From: Lachnospiraceae bacterium
GTDB taxonomy: Bacteria > Bacillota > Clostridia > Lachnospirales > Lachnospiraceae
DNA length: 64,000 nt
Assembly (NCBI GenBank): GCA_902363825.1
Contig: CABJBK010000002.1
Location: 186,001 to 250,000 of the forward strand
Reading direction: 5' to 3'
This document shows, piece by piece, positions 49,550-59,004 of this stretch. Under the pieces are notes generated by a model. It was not told where the DNA came from, did not search any database, and worked only from the letters and a program-made list of their open reading frames with translations. Position 1 is the first letter of the stretch; each line of letters opens with the position of its first letter. Position numbers and translations under genes: made by a program.

Positions 49550-51583
49550 TTATCCTGTCACCATCCCTACTGACTGTAATTCTACATTGGATTCCACCTC
49601 ATTGTAGGACACAACGATCAGATCCTTAAAATAATCCTCTGTCAATTTCTTAAAATACATACGAACGATCGGAGACGTCACAACGATCGGATTTTTACCA
49701 AGGCTCTCCAGTTTTGCCACTTCTGTTTCCACGGAAGCCATGATCGCCTTTGTCCGTTCCGGATCCAGTGTAAGATACGCGCCCTGCTCTGTCTGTTTGA
49801 CCGATCCCATGATATCCTGTTCCACCTTCGGATCCAGTGTGATCACGCTGGTCGTTTCATTCGCAGGGAAGTACTTGCTTGAGATCGCACGCTTTAAGCT
49901 CTGTCTTACATATTCGGTCAGTACATCCGTATCCCTTGTCGTCGCCGCATGGTCCGCAAGCGTTTCAAAAATGGTCAAAAGATCACGGATGGAAATTCCC
50001 TCCGCAAGCAGGTTCTGGAGTACTTTCTGTATCTCACCAAGCCCAAGCAGCTTCGGAACCAGCTCGTCCACAAGGGCAGGATTGTTTTCTTTTAAATTGT
50101 CCACAAGATTCTGTACATCCTGTCTGGTCAGAAATTCCGCAATATGGGAACGGATCACTTCTGTCAGATGGGTTGCGATAATGGACGGCGGATCTACAAC
50201 CGTATAACCGAGACTTTCCGCCTTTTCCCGCTGTCCTTCGGTGATCCAGATCGCCGGCAGATGGAACGACGGTTCAAACGTAGGGATACCTGTGATCTCT
50301 TCTTCGACATATCCCGGGTTCATCGCCATATAGTGGTCAAACAGAATCTCACCCTCTGTGACCTGAATACCCTTGATCTTGATAATATACTGATTTGGAT
50401 TCAACTGAATGTTATCACGCAGACGGATGATCGGCACAACGGTACCAAGCTCCAGTGCGATCTGCCGCCGGATCATTACAACACGATCCAAAAGGTCTCC
50501 ACCCTGATTTACATCCGCAAGCGGAATGATTCCATATCCGAATTCCAACTCGATCGGATCCACCTGCAGCAGGGAAACCACATTCTCCGGCTTTCGGATC
50601 TCCTCCGCGTCTACCTCATCCTCGTTCACTTCATCCTCGATTTCTTCCATGCGTATGCTCTTCTGCATCTGCTTTCCGCTGATGATAAACACCAGACCAA
50701 GTCCGACAAACAGATACCATTTTAAAGGTGTTACAACACCAAGAAAAATAAGCGCGCTTCCAACCAGATACAATACTTTCGGAATACCAAAAAGCTGACG
50801 CACCAGCACGGTTCCAAAGTCCGCATCCTTTGATGCCTTCGTGACCAGAATACCGGTCGCCAGAGAAATCAAAAGAGACGGAATCTGGCTGCAGAGTCCG
50901 TCACCAATGGTGAGTATGCCGTACTGCTGTAATGCATCTACCGCGGTAAGGCCCTGTCTGGTAACTCCCATAACAGTTCCGCCCAAAAGATTGATCACGG
51001 TAATGATAAGTCCTGAAATAGCATCTCCCTTTACGTACTTTGTCGCACCATCCATAGAACCAAAGAAACCGGCTTCTTCCTGGATCTTATTTCTCCGCTC
51101 TCTTGCTTCTTTTTCTGTAATGGCACCTGTATTCAGATCCGCATCGATCGCCATCTGTTTACCAGGCATTGCATCCAGGGTAAAACGCGCGGAAACCTCT
51201 GCCACTCGTTCAGAACCTTTATTGATGACAATGAACTGTATCAAAATCAACACAACGAACACAATGGCACCGATGATCAGATCACCGCCACCTACGAACT
51301 GTCCGAATGTCTCAACGACGTTACCCGGATCACCGGTAGAAAGGATCAGTCTTGTCGAAGACACGTTCAGAGAAATACGAAAAATTGTCGTAAACAAAAG
51401 TAATGTCGGGAAAAACGACATTTCAAGTACTTCTTTTACGAACAGTGAATTAAACAATATAACAAGCGCAATCGAAATATTGATCGCCAGCATAACATCC
51501 AATAAGTAATTCGGAATTGGAATAATGAAAAATATGATGGCCGCCAGCAAATAGATTGCAACCCCCACATCTGATTTTTTCAT
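49550..51583 (-). CDS. flhA: Flagellar export gate protein FlhA
   Basis: 677 residues: about eight N-terminal membrane helices (1-310) including the FHIPEP signature region (RVAEVSARFTLDAMPGKQM) and the charged loop KTKEARERR-like TEKEARERRNKI, then the large cytoplasmic domain (about 335-677) that docks export chaperones. The ORF ends near QSVGMVTG. GGAGGAGTTGGC precedes the ATG. With FlhB, FliP, FliQ and FliR it forms the flagellar type III secretion gate. Confidence 0.98.
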   Translation of the reverse strand: MKKSDVGVAIYLLAAIIFFIIPIPNYLLDVMLAINISIALVILFNSLFVKEVLEMSFFPTLLLFTTIFRISLNVSSTRLILSTGDPGNVVETFGQFVGGGDLIIGAIVFVVLILIQFIVINKGSERVAEVSARFTLDAMPGKQMAIDADLNTGAITEKEARERRNKIQEEAGFFGSMDGATKYVKGDAISGLIITVINLLGGTVMGVTRQGLTAVDALQQYGILTIGDGLCSQIPSLLISLATGILVTKASKDADFGTVLVRQLFGIPKVLYLVGSALIFLGVVTPLKWYLFVGLGLVFIISGKQMQKSIRMEEIEDEVNEDEVDAEEIRKPENVVSLLQVDPIELEFGYGIIPLADVNQGGDLLDRVVMIRRQIALELGTVVPIIRLRDNIQLNPNQYIIKIKGIQVTEGEILFDHYMAMNPGYVEEEITGIPTFEPSFHLPAIWITEGQREKAESLGYTVVDPPSIIATHLTEVIRSHIAEFLTRQDVQNLVDNLKENNPALVDELVPKLLGLGEIQKVLQNLLAEGISIRDLLTIFETLADHAATTRDTDVLTEYVRQSLKRAISSKYFPANETTSVITLDPKVEQDIMGSVKQTEQGAYLTLDPERTKAIMASVETEVAKLESLGKNPIVVTSPIVRMYFKKLTEDYFKDLIVVSYNEVESNVELQSVGMVTG

Positions 51584-51611
51584 GCCAACTCCTCCTTTAT
51601 CTTTTATGTTT

Positions 51612-52739
51612 TTATCTATTCTTTAGATTATATACCATCGCAAGCACCTCGGCAACTGCCTGATACAATTCCGGCGGAATTTCCGCTCCGATATCCACAT
51701 TCGCATAAAGCATTCTTGCCAATGGTTTATTTTCAACGATTTCAATATGGCACTCTCTGGCCTTCTCCTTGATCTTCTGTGCCAGATAGTCTTCCCCTTT
51801 TGCAAGGACGACCGGTGCCTTTGCCTGCTCCGCGTCATATTTTAACGCAACAGCAAGATGGGTCGGGTTCGTGATAACGACATCCGCCTTCGGAACATCC
51901 TGCATCATACGGCGCTGGGAAGCTTCACGCATCCTCTGTCTCTGGCGTCCCTTGATCTGCGGATCTCCTTCTGTATTCTTATATTCATCCTTTACTTCCT
52001 GCTTGGTCATCTTCATGTCATTTTTGAATTTGACCTTCTGATAGATCCAGTCTGCCAGACCGACGATCAGATATACGAGACTGATCTTTAACCCCGTATT
52101 CAGGATAATATTACCGCACAGTATGATTGCCTGCAGCAACGGTATATCATATAAAACAAACAGGTTATTTTCATTTCCCTTGATGCACTGATAAGCCACG
52201 ATCGCGATCAGTGCGATCTTTACGATCGATTTTACCAGCTCAAATAACGCATCCTTGGAAAATATACGCTTAAATCCGCTGATCGGATTAAATTTGGAAA
52301 GATTTGGCTGTAACGGCTTTGCCGTAACTTTCCACCCAACCTGTACTATACCAAAAGCCAGGCTCACAATCAATCCTATCAGTAAAAAAGGTGCCATGAT
52401 CTTTAGCATAAAAAGGAGCATTTCATGCAACAGTGCCGACACTGTACGCAGAGTGATCCCGCCAATACTGTCATTTATAACATCCGGTATCTTGTTGTAA
52501 AACACGGAAAATGTTCCAAAGAAATTATCGTAAACAAATGACATGAATAGTTTCAATATCAGAAATAATACGATCAAGTCGACCGCAGAACTGATCTCCC
52601 GGCTCTTTGCAACCTTACCTTCTTTTCTTGCATCTGTTAATTTTTTCGCTGTCGCCGGTTCTGTTTTCTCTCCGCCCGGCCCGTCTTTCGCGAACCGCTG
52701 CAGATCATAAGTCAGCAGAAGCCTTTTTTCCTTTTCCAC
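51612..52739 (-). CDS. flhB: Flagellar export switch protein FlhB
   Basis: 375 residues with four membrane helices and a cytoplasmic domain that self-cleaves at NPTH (291-294, in VVITNPTHLAVAL) when the hook is complete, switching export from hook to filament proteins. The N-terminal EKTEPATAKKLTDARKEG motif is typical; about 15 extra residues (KRLLLTYDLQRFAKDG) precede it. It is 2 bases downstream of fliR. Confidence 0.97.
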   Translation of the reverse strand: MEKEKRLLLTYDLQRFAKDGPGGEKTEPATAKKLTDARKEGKVAKSREISSAVDLIVLFLILKLFMSFVYDNFFGTFSVFYNKIPDVINDSIGGITLRTVSALLHEMLLFMLKIMAPFLLIGLIVSLAFGIVQVGWKVTAKPLQPNLSKFNPISGFKRIFSKDALFELVKSIVKIALIAIVAYQCIKGNENNLFVLYDIPLLQAIILCGNIILNTGLKISLVYLIVGLADWIYQKVKFKNDMKMTKQEVKDEYKNTEGDPQIKGRQRQRMREASQRRMMQDVPKADVVITNPTHLAVALKYDAEQAKAPVVLAKGEDYLAQKIKEKARECHIEIVENKPLARMLYANVDIGAEIPPELYQAVAEVLAMVYNLKNR

Positions 52740-52741
52740 TT

Positions 52742-53521
52742 CTAATGCATTCCCTCTAACATCATTGTCATGATCTTTTTCATCTCACTGAACACAAAAT
52801 CTGAAATGTATGGCAGTAATCCAATCGTCAGAAACATGATCAAAAATCCCAGCAGGATCTTTAACTGGATACCGATTGCAAACATATTCATCTGTGGCGC
52901 CACCTTCGCCATGATTCCAAGAATCACATTCAATATCATAATACAGGCAAACACCGGTAAAACCATACGGAATGCCAGAATAAAGATATCACTCATCAAA
53001 GTGACCATCGTTGTCATCATATGATTCCAGTTAAAATTCTGCCCGTTGATCGGCAGAACCTGATAGGAATCCACGATCGCCCGCAGAATATAATGCTGCA
53101 TATTGGTTACTACCAGCAACAGCAGCACCAGATAATTATATAAGTTACCGGACACCGCGGACTGCGTCATTGTCACCGGATCATATTCGGTTGCCATAGA
53201 AAGACCGATGTGCATATCGATCATATTTCCGGCGACCTGCATGATGTATGTACAGATATTCGCCGCAAGCCCAAGAAAAAGCCCTGTTGTAACTTCTTTT
53301 ACTACGATCACAGAATACCCCAGCATCCCATCATACGTCAAAACCGTTTTCGGCAAAATCTCATAGACGATTACCGAAACACATGCCGCAAAGCCGATCT
53401 TAACTCTCCGCGGTGTATTCGACATATTAAAAAACGGCGCTGACACCATAAAACTGGCGATCCTGATCAGAATCAGGATAAAATATTCTATGCTCTCCAG
53501 CGAAAAATTTATATTTATCAT
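52742..53521 (-). CDS. fliR: Flagellar export gate protein FliR
   Basis: 259 residues with about six hydrophobic segments. Typical segments are RIASFMVSAPFFN, KEVTTGLFLGLAANI and a FAIGIQLKILLGFLIMFLT stretch read in two parts. FliR joins FliP and FliQ in the helical core of the export gate. Short spacing to fliQ (11 bases) and flhB (2 bases). Confidence 0.95.
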   Translation of the reverse strand: MININFSLESIEYFILILIRIASFMVSAPFFNMSNTPRRVKIGFAACVSVIVYEILPKTVLTYDGMLGYSVIVVKEVTTGLFLGLAANICTYIMQVAGNMIDMHIGLSMATEYDPVTMTQSAVSGNLYNYLVLLLLVVTNMQHYILRAIVDSYQVLPINGQNFNWNHMMTTMVTLMSDIFILAFRMVLPVFACIMILNVILGIMAKVAPQMNMFAIGIQLKILLGFLIMFLTIGLLPYISDFVFSEMKKIMTMMLEGMH

Positions 53522-53532
53522 TTCCTGTTATC

Positions 53533-53805
53533 CTAGCTTATGTATATTCCAAAGTCATTCCACAGCTTTACCATGAAATCTGACAACTGATTCAACATCC
53601 AGGAACCACATAAGATCATTCCAACAAACACCGCGATGATCTTCGGTATAAATGTAAGTGTCTGTTCCTGTATGGATGTCACCGTCTGAAAAATACTGAC
53701 AACTAATCCAACAATCAGTGATATTAAAAGAAGAGGCGCTGACACGGTAATAATCGTATAAAGCGCATCTCTAGCAATATCGAGAACCTGCCCCTGTGTA
53801 ATCAA
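53533..53805 (-). CDS. fliQ: Flagellar export gate protein FliQ
   Basis: 90 residues, two membrane helices, with the family sequence LIVGLVVSIFQTVTSIQEQT and TLTFIPKI. The start codon is TTG, preceded by GAGGCGGCT; this is likely since the protein then begins MITQGQVLDIARDAL as in the family. Part of the FliPQR core. Confidence 0.95.
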   Translation of the reverse strand: MITQGQVLDIARDALYTIITVSAPLLLISLIVGLVVSIFQTVTSIQEQTLTFIPKIIAVFVGMILCGSWMLNQLSDFMVKLWNDFGIYIS

Positions 53806-53823
53806 AGCCGCCTCACTCCCTCG

Positions 53824-54708
53824 TTAATAAAATGTCTGCACCAGATTCTTAATCACAAGATCCCATCCGTCTGCCAGTATAAAAAGCAATATCTTAAACG
53901 GCAGCGAGATCGTTGTGGGCGGGAGCATCATCATACCCATTGACATAAGTACGGACGCCACGACCATATCGATCACAATGAACGGAATATAGATCAAAAA
54001 CCCGATGATAAATGCTGTTCTGAGTTCACTGATAATGAAACTCGGTATTAAAACAGAATTCGGAATATCTGCCTTGATCTGATCCAGATCCGCGCCCGGA
54101 TCATAAGAGATCTGCGCAATTTCACAGAACATATTGATATCCTTCCTCTGTGTCTGTCCAAACATAAACTCCCGAATCGGTTCCATCCCGGCTTCGAAAG
54201 CTTCTTCCTGTGTGATCTCACCTGCATCTAACGGTTTTATCGCATTCTCATTCACCTGTGTAAAGACCGGCTGCATGATAAATATTGTCAAAAACAGTGC
54301 CAGACCAATCAATACCTGGTTTGGCGGTGAAGTCTGTGTACCGATCGCAGAACGCAGAAAATGCAGCACGATAATGATACGGGTATAGGAAGTCAGCATA
54401 ATCAAAATCGACGGTGCCAAAGCTATTATGGTGATCACCAGAAATATCTTGATATCCGCTGATACGCTTCCCTCATCATTGTTATAAATAATATGTAATC
54501 CGTTATTATTATCGCTTGTTGACTTTTCACCCTCTCCCGGTGTACTCGTCACATTTAAGGAGCCGATGTCCTCCGCATCCCGGCCGGATGCGGTTTCTGT
54601 GGAAGCCGCACGCACGATACCCGGATGGGAAAGCAACAAAGCCGCGCAAATCATTAATGCCGCGAAAGCAAATGATACAGCACAATATATTTTTTTCAAC
54701 TTACTCAT
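53824..54708 (-). CDS. fliP: Flagellar export gate protein FliP
   Basis: 294 residues. An N-terminal signal sequence (about 1-35, ending VRAAS), a short Ser/Gly/Asp-rich segment, then four membrane helices with ILIMLTSYTRIIIVLHFLR (in two parts), QTSPPNQVLIGLALFLT and SMGMMMLPPTTISLPFK. Five FliP subunits form the pore. The signal peptide is usual for FliP. Confidence 0.97.
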   Translation of the reverse strand: MSKLKKIYCAVSFAFAALMICAALLLSHPGIVRAASTETASGRDAEDIGSLNVTSTPGEGEKSTSDNNNGLHIIYNNDEGSVSADIKIFLVITIIALAPSILIMLTSYTRIIIVLHFLRSAIGTQTSPPNQVLIGLALFLTIFIMQPVFTQVNENAIKPLDAGEITQEEAFEAGMEPIREFMFGQTQRKDINMFCEIAQISYDPGADLDQIKADIPNSVLIPSFIISELRTAFIIGFLIYIPFIVIDMVVASVLMSMGMMMLPPTTISLPFKILLFILADGWDLVIKNLVQTFY

Positions 54709-54715
54709 TCTAATC

Positions 54716-55099
54716 CTACTTCTTCGGTAAATGATCCTTGAATTTTTTCAGTACCTCACTGAAATTCTCCACGGTACCCGAACTATTCTCCAGTTCCTCT
54801 AAACTCTCCGCATTCAGCTGTTCTTTTGTAAGCATCGTCAAAAACGTAATCTCATCTTTTCCGATTCCGATCGCCATATAAGCATCACCAGCTCTTATGA
54901 TCTGTATGTACTTATTGGTTGTCAGTTTCAGTGTCTCAACCACCTGCAGGTTCTTGTTAAAAGAACGGCCTTTCTGATATGATGCGATCCACTTTGTTGT
55001 AAGATACGTCAGTCCCAGCACCATGACAAAAATGACCAGCACTCCAAGCAACTGAAAAAAGTTACTCACACTTCCTGTACGAACTTCAAGTAAGATCAT
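54716..55099 (-). CDS. fliO: Flagellar biosynthesis protein FliO (FliZ)
   Basis: 127 residues from ATG 55099; TTG 55108, overlapping cheY, is the alternative start. One membrane helix near the N terminus (FFQLLGVLVIFVMVLGLTY), then a cytoplasmic domain with the family pattern VVETLKLTTNKYIQIIRAG. FliO stabilises FliP during gate assembly. In Bacillus the equivalent gene fliZ holds the same place between cheY and fliP. Confidence 0.9.
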   Translation of the reverse strand: MILLEVRTGSVSNFFQLLGVLVIFVMVLGLTYLTTKWIASYQKGRSFNKNLQVVETLKLTTNKYIQIIRAGDAYMAIGIGKDEITFLTMLTKEQLNAESLEELENSSGTVENFSEVLKKFKDHLPKK

Positions 55100-55100
55100 C

Positions 55101-55463
55101 TTAGCCAACTACTTTTTTCACAGCTTCCAATACACGCTCTGCCTGGAACGGCTTTACGATAAAGTCTTTTGCGCCAGACTGGATCGCTTCGATAACCATG
55201 GCCTGCTGTCCCATTGCGGAACACATGATTACACATGCATTCGGATCTCCCTCTTTAATCTTCTTTAATGCCTGGATTCCGTCCATCTCCGGCATGGTGA
55301 TATCCATCAATACCAGATCCGGTTTTGTCTCGTTGTACTTTTCTACTGCTTTCTGACCATTCTCAGCTTCTCCTGCAATTTCATAACCATTCTTTGTCAG
55401 AATGTCCTTGATCATCATTCTCATAAAAGCTGCATCATCACAAATTAAAATATTCTTTGCCAT
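55101..55463 (-). CDS. cheY: Chemotaxis response regulator CheY
   Basis: 120 residues, a single receiver domain: acidic pocket Asp9/Asp10 (ICDDAAFMR), phospho-acceptor Asp54 (LVLMDITMPEMDG), switch Thr/Ser region (IMCSAMGQQ) and Lys in FIVKPF. CheY-P binds FliM and FliY at the motor. AGGAGATACAGAT precedes the ATG. It lies between fliY and fliO as in Bacillus. Confidence 0.96.
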   Translation of the reverse strand: MAKNILICDDAAFMRMMIKDILTKNGYEIAGEAENGQKAVEKYNETKPDLVLMDITMPEMDGIQALKKIKEGDPNACVIMCSAMGQQAMVIEAIQSGAKDFIVKPFQAERVLEAVKKVVG

Positions 55464-55502
55464 ATCTGTATCTCCTATTCTTCTCTCAATAATTATTATT
55501 TT

Positions 55503-56630
55503 CTATTTTACAATATCTGTAATTCGAATACCATAACTTTCTTCAATTACTACAACTTCGCCCTTTGCCACATATTTGCCGTTTACCAGTACATCGATCG
55601 GTTCTCCGGCAATTTTATTTAATTCGATAATAGTTCCCGGAGCGAAATCCAGAATATCCTGAATGGATTTGCTTGTTCTTCCAAGCTCTACGGTCACTTC
55701 AAGCGGTACATCCATGATCAGATCTATATTTTCACTCTGGAAAGCCGGATTCAGATCATTGGTAAATGCCTGGAACTGAGCCTGCTGTACATTTACCGGT
55801 TGTGTCATCATCGGCTGTGCCATCATTGGCTGTTGATTCATCATCTGCTGCCCCATTCCTGCTGTCGGCTGTGCCATCATCGGCTGTTCTGCCGGCTGTG
55901 GTGCCGGTTCCGGTGCTGGTGCCGCACTGCTTTCTGTACTTGTTTCCGGTCCCATATTCTTGGTAATGCTTGTACACATTTCCTGTGCAAAGGATACCGG
56001 ATATAACTGCATGATCTCACTGTCTACCAGATCGCCAATCTCCATCTTGAAAGAGATCTTCACAAATTCGCCTGTTAAGAATTTTTCGATTTCTCCCTCA
56101 TCCTCTGTATCCTGAAGATCGATCAGATCCGCAACAGGAGGACTGATATCGATTGTTTTATTGAGCATGGAGGAAAGAGACGTCGCGGATGATCCCATCA
56201 TCTGGTTCATAGCCTCGCTGATCGCACTCAAATGCAGTTCGCCAAGCTCAACATCTGTGTTAGTACCATCTCCCCCCATCATAAGATCAGTAATAACTTT
56301 TACATCATTTTCCTTTAAGACCAAAAGGTTGGTTCCATCCAGACCTACCGTATAAGCGATCCGGATAAAAACGCATGGCCGCTCATAAGCAGCAACCACG
56401 TCTTCCCACTGCGCCATATCAACAACCGGCGTTGAGATCTCAACTTTCCTGTTTACCAGCGAAGACAATGTCGTCGCTGCCGTTCCCATACTGATATTGG
56501 CAACTTCACCGATTGCATCTTTGTCGCTGTCTGACAGGATTCCAGTGCTGCTGTCTGTACTTTTATCCGCAGATCCCTGATCTTTCGCAAGTAACGCGCT
56601 TATTTCTTCCTGCGATAAAACTCCATCCAT
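55503..56630 (-). CDS. fliY: Flagellar switch protein FliY (CheC-like phosphatase plus FliN domain)
   Basis: 375 residues. An N-terminal CheY-P binding peptide (LSQEEISALL, 5-14) is followed by a CheC-like domain with two active sites, E42/N45 (AIGEVANISMG) and E139/N142 (AISEAMNQMMG). Then comes a Met/Gln/Pro-rich linker (about 236-290) with repeated QPMMAQP units, and a C-terminal FliN/SpoA domain (VTVELGRTSKSIQDIL). It is both part of the C-ring and a CheY-P phosphatase. AGAGGAGCAGTG precedes the ATG. Confidence 0.96.
   Translation of the reverse strand: MDGVLSQEEISALLAKDQGSADKSTDSSTGILSDSDKDAIGEVANISMGTAATTLSSLVNRKVEISTPVVDMAQWEDVVAAYERPCVFIRIAYTVGLDGTNLLVLKENDVKVITDLMMGGDGTNTDVELGELHLSAISEAMNQMMGSSATSLSSMLNKTIDISPPVADLIDLQDTEDEGEIEKFLTGEFVKISFKMEIGDLVDSEIMQLYPVSFAQEMCTSITKNMGPETSTESSAAPAPEPAPQPAEQPMMAQPTAGMGQQMMNQQPMMAQPMMTQPVNVQQAQFQAFTNDLNPAFQSENIDLIMDVPLEVTVELGRTSKSIQDILDFAPGTIIELNKIAGEPIDVLVNGKYVAKGEVVVIEESYGIRITDIVK
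55797..55905 (-). repeat. Short in-frame repeats coding the FliY linker
   Basis: Imperfect copies of a unit reading CATCATCGGCTGTG on the plus strand recur about five times and encode the QPMMAQP-like segments of FliY. Such a region can gain or lose units by slippage, always in frame for a 21-base unit. Confidence 0.6.
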
Positions 56631-56634
56631 TCTT

Positions 56635-57615
56635 TCACTGCTCCTCTCTGATTATTGAAGTAACCCTTACTGCGTATTCATCTCCCGATGCTCCCGGCAG
56701 TGCGGTAAACTTTCTGATATTTCCTACATATACATTTAATTCCTGGTCTACTTTTGTATCCAGTCTTATAATGTCACCCCTCTGTAAATTAACAAATTCA
56801 TTTACTGAGATCGTACTTGTACCAAGTACTGCTTTCACCGGTATCTGTGCTCTCGCGATCAAGTTCTCGATCGCCTCATGATATTCCTTTTCATCCTTTT
56901 CCTGCATGGATGAGAACCAGTATTTCGTATTCAGTTTGTCCATGATGCTTTCCAATGTCAGGTACGGCAGACAAATATTCATCATGCCTTCCACATCACC
57001 GATTTTCATGTTAATCGTCAAAATAGCGATCATTTCAGACGGAGATATGATCTGTGCGAACTGAGAATTCGTCTCAATTCTTTCCAGACGCGGATGAATA
57101 TCCGCAACATTCTCCCACGGTTCTCTGAGCAGATTCACACATACCGTCATGATCCTTTCAATGATCAGTAACTCTATCTCTGTAAAATCTCTCGGTTTTT
57201 CAAGCGGAGATCCATTGCCGCCCAACATACGATCCACCATCGCATAGCCCAGATTGGATGCTAACTCTATAATGATATTGCCGGATAACGGCGCAAAATT
57301 AACAATTCCAAGTAAGACCGGATTGGACAGAGCATTGGAAAATTCAGAATAGGTAACCGCCTCTGAATTCATCACTTCTACCTGAATATTCTTTCGCAGG
57401 TATACCGGAAGATTGGTTGATAAAAGCCTTCCATAATGTTCGAAAATAATTTCCAGTGTTCTTAAATGTTCCTTGGAGAATTTGGATGGTCTTGCAAAGT
57501 CATAGTTCTTTACCTGCTTTTCGCCATTGTCTTTCATCTCCTCAACATCTAACTCACCACTGCTTAATGCCTGCAGCAAATTGTCTATCTCATTTTGAGA
57601 TAAGACTTCCCCCAT
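56635..57615 (-). CDS. fliM: Flagellar motor switch protein FliM
   Basis: 326 residues. The N-terminal CheY-P binding peptide is LSQNEIDNLLQAL; the CheC-like middle domain (with GGNGSPLEKPRDFTEIE) lacks the phosphatase residues, as usual for FliM; the C-terminal SpoA domain includes VLGTSTISVNEFVNL. FliM sits in the C-ring and sets the direction of rotation. AGGTGGTGAGAGTGC precedes the ATG. Confidence 0.97.
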   Translation of the reverse strand: MGEVLSQNEIDNLLQALSSGELDVEEMKDNGEKQVKNYDFARPSKFSKEHLRTLEIIFEHYGRLLSTNLPVYLRKNIQVEVMNSEAVTYSEFSNALSNPVLLGIVNFAPLSGNIIIELASNLGYAMVDRMLGGNGSPLEKPRDFTEIELLIIERIMTVCVNLLREPWENVADIHPRLERIETNSQFAQIISPSEMIAILTINMKIGDVEGMMNICLPYLTLESIMDKLNTKYWFSSMQEKDEKEYHEAIENLIARAQIPVKAVLGTSTISVNEFVNLQRGDIIRLDTKVDQELNVYVGNIRKFTALPGASGDEYAVRVTSIIREEQ

Positions 57616-57649
57616 GCACTCTCACCACCTAACTAATCCTAGTTTTATT

Positions 57650-58162
57650 TTATTGATAAGTAGCGCTGGAGAACCCAACACTTACAATAAAATCTGAATC
57701 AAATAACTTCTGTAAATCTTTCAAAATCGCATCCTGAACCTGCTGCTGGTTGTCACGGATCTGATCATATGTATACTCTGCCACGATCGTATTGATCTCG
57801 TTTTTGATCAGACTCTGTTTTGTATCCAGTGTCGGCTGATAGGTTTCATAATCAGGATCTCCCTTATTTAAGGAAAGCGAAACAGTAAGCACCGCGTAAT
57901 GGTCTTTTCCGTCATCCCCGCGTTTCAAGTTGATCGTCATACTGTCCGGAATATCGTATGTTTCAATGTCGTCGATCGGCACAGTAGACGCATCAGTTCC
58001 TTCCCCGCTCTTCAGTTCGAGATTGATTGCACTGCACACCTGATTAATCAATTCATTGGATTTCTTGGTTTCTGGCAGGATTGTGATTGTAAGGATTGCC
58101 GTCAAAACAAGGTTTACGACAAGTAATGCCAGAATTAAAACTGAAATAAGATTCTTTTTCAT
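57650..58162 (-). CDS. fliL: Flagellar basal body-associated protein FliL
   Basis: 170 residues: one membrane helix (about 5-28) and an extracytoplasmic stomatin-like domain (DHYAVLTVSLSLNKGD, then LIKNEINTIVAEYTYDQIRD), ending in a strand pair. FliL surrounds the stators and increases torque. AGGAAGAAGAAA precedes the ATG. It follows motB by 17 bases. Confidence 0.92.
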   Translation of the reverse strand: MKKNLISVLILALLVVNLVLTAILTITILPETKKSNELINQVCSAINLELKSGEGTDASTVPIDDIETYDIPDSMTINLKRGDDGKDHYAVLTVSLSLNKGDPDYETYQPTLDTKQSLIKNEINTIVAEYTYDQIRDNQQQVQDAILKDLQKLFDSDFIVSVGFSSATYQ

Positions 58163-58179
58163 TTTCTTCTTCCTTTCTG

Positions 58180-59004
58180 CTACTGGTTGCCCGAATTATA
58201 TGAATTATATATTTTTATTTCCACACGCCGGTTTCTTGCTCTTCCCTCCTCCGTACTGTTATCCGCGATCGGAACATATTCGCCGCGCCCGGAAGATTTG
58301 ATATATGCCGGATTCAGATTGGTAATGCTTCTGACATAATCCGCAACTGTCAACGCTCGAAACATTGACAGCACATTATTGTCCGCATATTTTGAACTGT
58401 GAATCGGAATGTTATCGGTATGTCCTTCTATTTCTATAATATTCTGGTTATAATTCTGCAGGATCGCCCCAATCTTGTCAACCAGCGGATATGCATCCTG
58501 ACGGATCTCCGCCTTTCCCGAATCAAACAACAGCGCGCCATTTAAGGTGAGCGCTACATATTGTCCGTTAAAGTCTACTTCCACTTGATCCTGAATGCCA
58601 TACTGCGCGGCCATCTGTTCGATCTGTTCCGCCATCTCTTCGGATTCTGCCAGCTCCTGCTGTTCGTAAAGTTCTACCGCATCCTGTGTGGAATCCGTCT
58701 CTGCGTCACTTTCTTCCTCAGATTCACCATCCACTGTTCCATCACTGAAATAAGTACTCAGCTGGGACAGCTGGCTGACGCCTGCCGAAATTGCCTGTCC
58801 GTCACTGATGACCGAACTGCCGCTCGTTGAAAAGATACTGAAACTGCTGTGAAAAGAAGCCACCAGCTGTTCATATTTTTCCGTATCTACGGAAGACATT
58901 GCAAACAAAAGCACAAAGAAACACAAAAGCAGATTCATCAGGTCAGCAAAAGTATTCAGCCAGCTTGCTCCGCCCTGCGGCTCCTCTTTCTTCTTTCTAG
59001 CCAC
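58180..59004 (-). CDS. motB: Flagellar stator protein MotB
   Basis: 274 residues. One membrane helix (about 15-36) with the proton-carrying Asp21 (NTFADLMNLLLCFF), a Ser/Glu-rich plug and linker, and a C-terminal OmpA-like peptidoglycan-binding domain (IEGHTDNIPIHSSKYADN, RALTVADYVR). The start is GTG, overlapping the motA stop (TAGTG), with GGAGGTGAGG upstream. In Bacillus motAB lie outside the fla/che operon; here they are inside it. Confidence 0.97.
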   Translation of the reverse strand: MARKKKEEPQGGASWLNTFADLMNLLLCFFVLLFAMSSVDTEKYEQLVASFHSSFSIFSTSGSSVISDGQAISAGVSQLSQLSTYFSDGTVDGESEEESDAETDSTQDAVELYEQQELAESEEMAEQIEQMAAQYGIQDQVEVDFNGQYVALTLNGALLFDSGKAEIRQDAYPLVDKIGAILQNYNQNIIEIEGHTDNIPIHSSKYADNNVLSMFRALTVADYVRSITNLNPAYIKSSGRGEYVPIADNSTEEGRARNRRVEIKIYNSYNSGNQ

